Below, piece by piece: positions 12,112 to 14,443 of a DNA stretch of 14,443 bases. The notes under the pieces are model-generated. The model was not told where the DNA came from. It ran no database searches and saw nothing but the letters and a program-made list of their open reading frames with translations. Source of the DNA: Treponema sp. (GTDB lineage Bacteria; Spirochaetota; Spirochaetia; Treponematales; Treponemataceae); contig DMQP01000080.1 of NCBI GenBank assembly GCA_003455655.1, positions 1 to 14,443 of the forward strand. Direction: 5' to 3'. The translations under genes were made by a program, and so were the position numbers. How positions within the stretch are numbered: position 1 is the first letter of the stretch; every line of letters begins with the position of its first letter.

Positions 12112-14429
12112 AAGACTTACCTATTACCCCATATCTTGATTCAATTTGTACTTCACTAAAAAATTCTCCTAGCAGATGTTTAGTTTTGACTGCACAAACA
12201 GCAGCAGGAAAATCTACAGTATTACCGCTTGCTCTTCTAAAAAATTTTTCTGGAAACATTATAATGCTCGAACCGCGACGGCTTGCTGTTTTGGGAATAG
12301 CAAATAGAGTTGCTTCTCTTTTAGAACAAGAACCTGGACAAACTTGTGGATATCAAATGCATCTTGAATCTAAGGTAAGTGAAAAAACTCGTTTCACAGT
12401 AGTAACAGAAGCGGTTCTTATTCGTAAATTACAAAATGACCCCTTACTTGAAGGAATATCTGTTATTGTTATTGATGAATTTCATGAGCGATCTTTACAT
12501 GCAGATCTTGCTCTTGCATTTTTAAAAGAAACACTTTCGCTCCGAACAGATTTATATGTACTTGTTATGTCAGCTACAATGCAAACAAAACAATTATGTC
12601 AGTATTTATCTGCTCCTTTAGTACAAGTTCCTGGAAAACAGTTTGAAGTAAATGTTGAATATGAAGACTCTCTTACAATGTCACAAGCAATTCGTAAAGA
12701 AATTTTACATCCACATGATCAAGGAACTATTCTTGCTTTTTTACCAGGCATAAAAGAAATTCGCAAAACAAAAGATGAGCTTGAAGATTTTATTCCTAAT
12801 ACAGAAATTTGTATTCTTCATAGTTCTGTAGATTTTGCTCAACAAAAAAGAATTTTTGAAAAATCTAATGGAACAAAAAGACGAGTTATTTTGTCGAGTG
12901 CCATAGCAGAAACATCTCTTACTGTTCCAGATGTTACCATTGTTATAGACAGTGGTCTGTCTCGAATTTCGCAATACAATGCGCGTCTTGGCATGGAAGA
13001 GTTAGTAACTGTTCAGTCTTCACAATTTAATGCTCAACAGCGTGCAGGTAGAGCAGGTCGTGTTAAAGCAGGAACTTGTATTCGTTTATACAATAAGCAT
13101 GATGTTCGTCAACTTGCAAGCCAGCCGCAAATTCTTACTTCAGATTTAACTTCTTTGGTTTTGGAATGTATGGAATGGGGAAGTGGAACCGACAGAACTG
13201 CTTTACAATGGCTCGATGTTCCCCCTTTGTCTGCATGGAATAGCGCTGTTTCTTTGCTAAATCTTTTGGCGTGTATAAAAGACGGTCATATAACAGAACT
13301 GGGAAAAGCTTGTCTTTTGTTAGGCATAAATGTTCGTCTTGCTTGTGTTGTTTTAAGTGGTCTTCCCTTTGGAAAAGAAAAAGAAAGTGTGCGTATTGCT
13401 TCTCAGTTTAGTAAAGACTTTGAAATAAAAGAAATAGAGCATCGTCTTTCGAAAATAGACAAAAAAGGCATTATTCCACAGGGTAAATGTTTTTCCACAG
13501 AATATGCACTTCTTTGTGGTTTTCCAGACCGAATAGCTCGTTGCGATAATGAAGAAGGAGTGTATCAGTTTAGTTCTGGAAGAAAAGCAGTTCTTACAGA
13601 TGCTAAACGTCCCTTTGCAAAATATATAGTTGCCCCCTCTGTTGATGCAGGAGAAACAACAGGCCGAATTTATGCCTTTACAGCCCTTTCAAATGCGGTC
13701 GCAGAAGCCTTTATGCAAGAAAATTCAGTGACTAACGAACGGTCGTGGATAGAAGAAGGCAGCCAAAAGCTTCGTTCTGTACAAGAATGTGCCTTTGGAA
13801 AGCTTGTTTTGTGGAAAAAAGACATAAAAACTACCGCTCAGTCGTATATACAGGCTGTTTCTAATGAGGTTTTGCAAAAAGGCTTGAACTGGCTTCCTCT
13901 TAGTGATTCGTCTCAAGATTTTTTGCTTCGTACAGAATTTTTTGTTCAGCATGCAAGTGAGGCTGGTTATAAAACAGATGAACTTAAAGAAAAATTAGAA
14001 AATTTGGAACAAAGAGTAAGTGAATGGCTTGGTCCATTTATTTCCGAGGGAACAAAACTTTCTGACCAAATTGTTTACGATGCACTTGCCTGGTATTTAG
14101 ATGCGCAGACTGTAAACAAAATGGTTCCCAAAACAATTTGTCTTACTGAAGGCACAAAGCCTAAAAAGATATGCTACACAAAACAAAATGAAATTATTCC
14201 TACAATCGAAATAATAATTCAGCAGGCATTTGGTTGTTTTACTACTCCACAAATTTTAGGAGTTCCTATTTTATTTAAGTTGTTATCTCCAGCACGCAGA
14301 CCGCTTCAAGTAACAAGTGATTTAGAGCACTTTTGGGAAGAAACATGGCCCGAAATTTGTAAAGAAATGAAAGCTCGTTACCCAAAGCACAACTGGAATT
14401 ACCGAATAGCAGAAAAAAGCGAAGATTAA
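12087..14429 (+). CDS. hrpB: ATP-dependent RNA helicase, HrpB family (DEAH-box)
   Basis: HrpB proteins are large DEAH/RHA-type helicases whose cellular role is poorly defined. The 780 residues are close to the ~800 usual. Motifs appear in order: I AQTAAGKST (36-44), Ia LEPRRLA (61-67), TEAVLIR (107-113), II in its HrpB form DEFHER (130-135), III MSAT (161-164) and VI QRAGRAGR (318-325). A helicase-associated region follows, and the C-terminus RYPKHNW near 765-772 is typical of HrpB. The start at 12087 overlaps the transporter gene by 25 bp. A second in-frame ATG at 12102 (residue 6) cuts the overlap to 10 bp and suits the alignment equally. Translational coupling to the transporter is likely. 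Confidence 0.92.
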   Translation: MVGFNMQVEDLPITPYLDSICTSLKNSPSRCLVLTAQTAAGKSTVLPLALLKNFSGNIIMLEPRRLAVLGIANRVASLLEQEPGQTCGYQMHLESKVSEKTRFTVVTEAVLIRKLQNDPLLEGISVIVIDEFHERSLHADLALAFLKETLSLRTDLYVLVMSATMQTKQLCQYLSAPLVQVPGKQFEVNVEYEDSLTMSQAIRKEILHPHDQGTILAFLPGIKEIRKTKDELEDFIPNTEICILHSSVDFAQQKRIFEKSNGTKRRVILSSAIAETSLTVPDVTIVIDSGLSRISQYNARLGMEELVTVQSSQFNAQQRAGRAGRVKAGTCIRLYNKHDVRQLASQPQILTSDLTSLVLECMEWGSGTDRTALQWLDVPPLSAWNSAVSLLNLLACIKDGHITELGKACLLLGINVRLACVVLSGLPFGKEKESVRIASQFSKDFEIKEIEHRLSKIDKKGIIPQGKCFSTEYALLCGFPDRIARCDNEEGVYQFSSGRKAVLTDAKRPFAKYIVAPSVDAGETTGRIYAFTALSNAVAEAFMQENSVTNERSWIEEGSQKLRSVQECAFGKLVLWKKDIKTTAQSYIQAVSNEVLQKGLNWLPLSDSSQDFLLRTEFFVQHASEAGYKTDELKEKLENLEQRVSEWLGPFISEGTKLSDQIVYDALAWYLDAQTVNKMVPKTICLTEGTKPKKICYTKQNEIIPTIEIIIQQAFGCFTTPQILGVPILFKLLSPARRPLQVTSDLEHFWEETWPEICKEMKARYPKHNWNYRIAEKSED

Positions 14430-14443
14430 ATGTTAAAAATTTC

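Noticed and set aside
13472..13499. Two DnaA-box-like sequences inside hrpB (TATTCCACA at 13472 and TTTTCCACA at 13491)
   Set aside because: They have no trios, GC cluster or AT-rich tract beside them and lie in coding sequence, so chance in AT-rich DNA is likely. A DnaA-titrating role cannot be excluded.
14430..14443. ATG directly after the hrpB stop, possibly the next gene
   Set aside because: Only four codons are visible (MLKI) and there is no clear ribosome-binding site, so I cannot support a gene call.
1..14443. Mobile element, phage, CRISPR, toxin-antitoxin or defence genes
   Set aside because: Every long reading frame is a recognisable core gene or a tightly packed operon member; no repeat array, transposase, integrase or tRNA was seen on either strand.

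Overview
The window is about 14.4 kb of a low-GC, AT-rich chromosome carrying the replication-origin neighbourhood of a spirochaete, most likely a host-associated Treponema. This rests on gene content and order: gyrB divergent from dnaA, then dnaA-dnaN-recF-DUF721; a lipoprotein fusing cyclophilin and FKBP domains; and the general look of the proteins. I could not run a search, so the genus is an inference. No phage, IS element, CRISPR array, tRNA or rRNA is visible. The coding is dense core genome.

Layout. Positions 1-1205 are the first ~401 codons of gyrB on the minus strand, cut by the window edge. Positions 1206-1310 hold overlapping divergent promoters for gyrB and dnaA, plus two perfect dyads. 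dnaA (1311-2732) is followed by a 234-bp gene-free stretch. It has DnaA boxes, a short C-run, six consecutive DnaA-trio-like triplets and a very AT-rich tract, and is the best candidate for oriC. Next come dnaN, recF (GTG start) and a DUF721/DciA-like gene that overlaps recF by 4 bp. A promoter at 5741-5768, overlapped by a palindrome, starts the second unit: rpmH, rnpA, yidD, yidC, khpB/jag, an unrecognised exported protein and the immunophilin lipoprotein. This unit ends at a strong intrinsic terminator (11078-11109). The terminator abuts the start codon of a membrane protein that looks like an ECF-type substrate component fused to a T-component-like domain. A complete HrpB-type helicase closes the window.

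How the genes fit together. The left half is replication initiation and supercoiling: DnaA, the clamp, RecF, a probable helicase loader and gyrase. The middle is the classic rpmH-rnpA-yidD-yidC-jag set, here co-directional with dnaA instead of divergent from it, and extended by envelope-folding genes. All genes right of the gyrB/dnaA divide are on the plus strand, as expected for one replichore leading away from an origin.

I did not find a dedicated unknown defence or mobile system. The most interesting signals are the compact origin-unwinding module, the near-leaderless dnaA promoter interlocked with the gyrB promoter, the terminator-start-codon overlap, and the transporter and immunophilin fusions.
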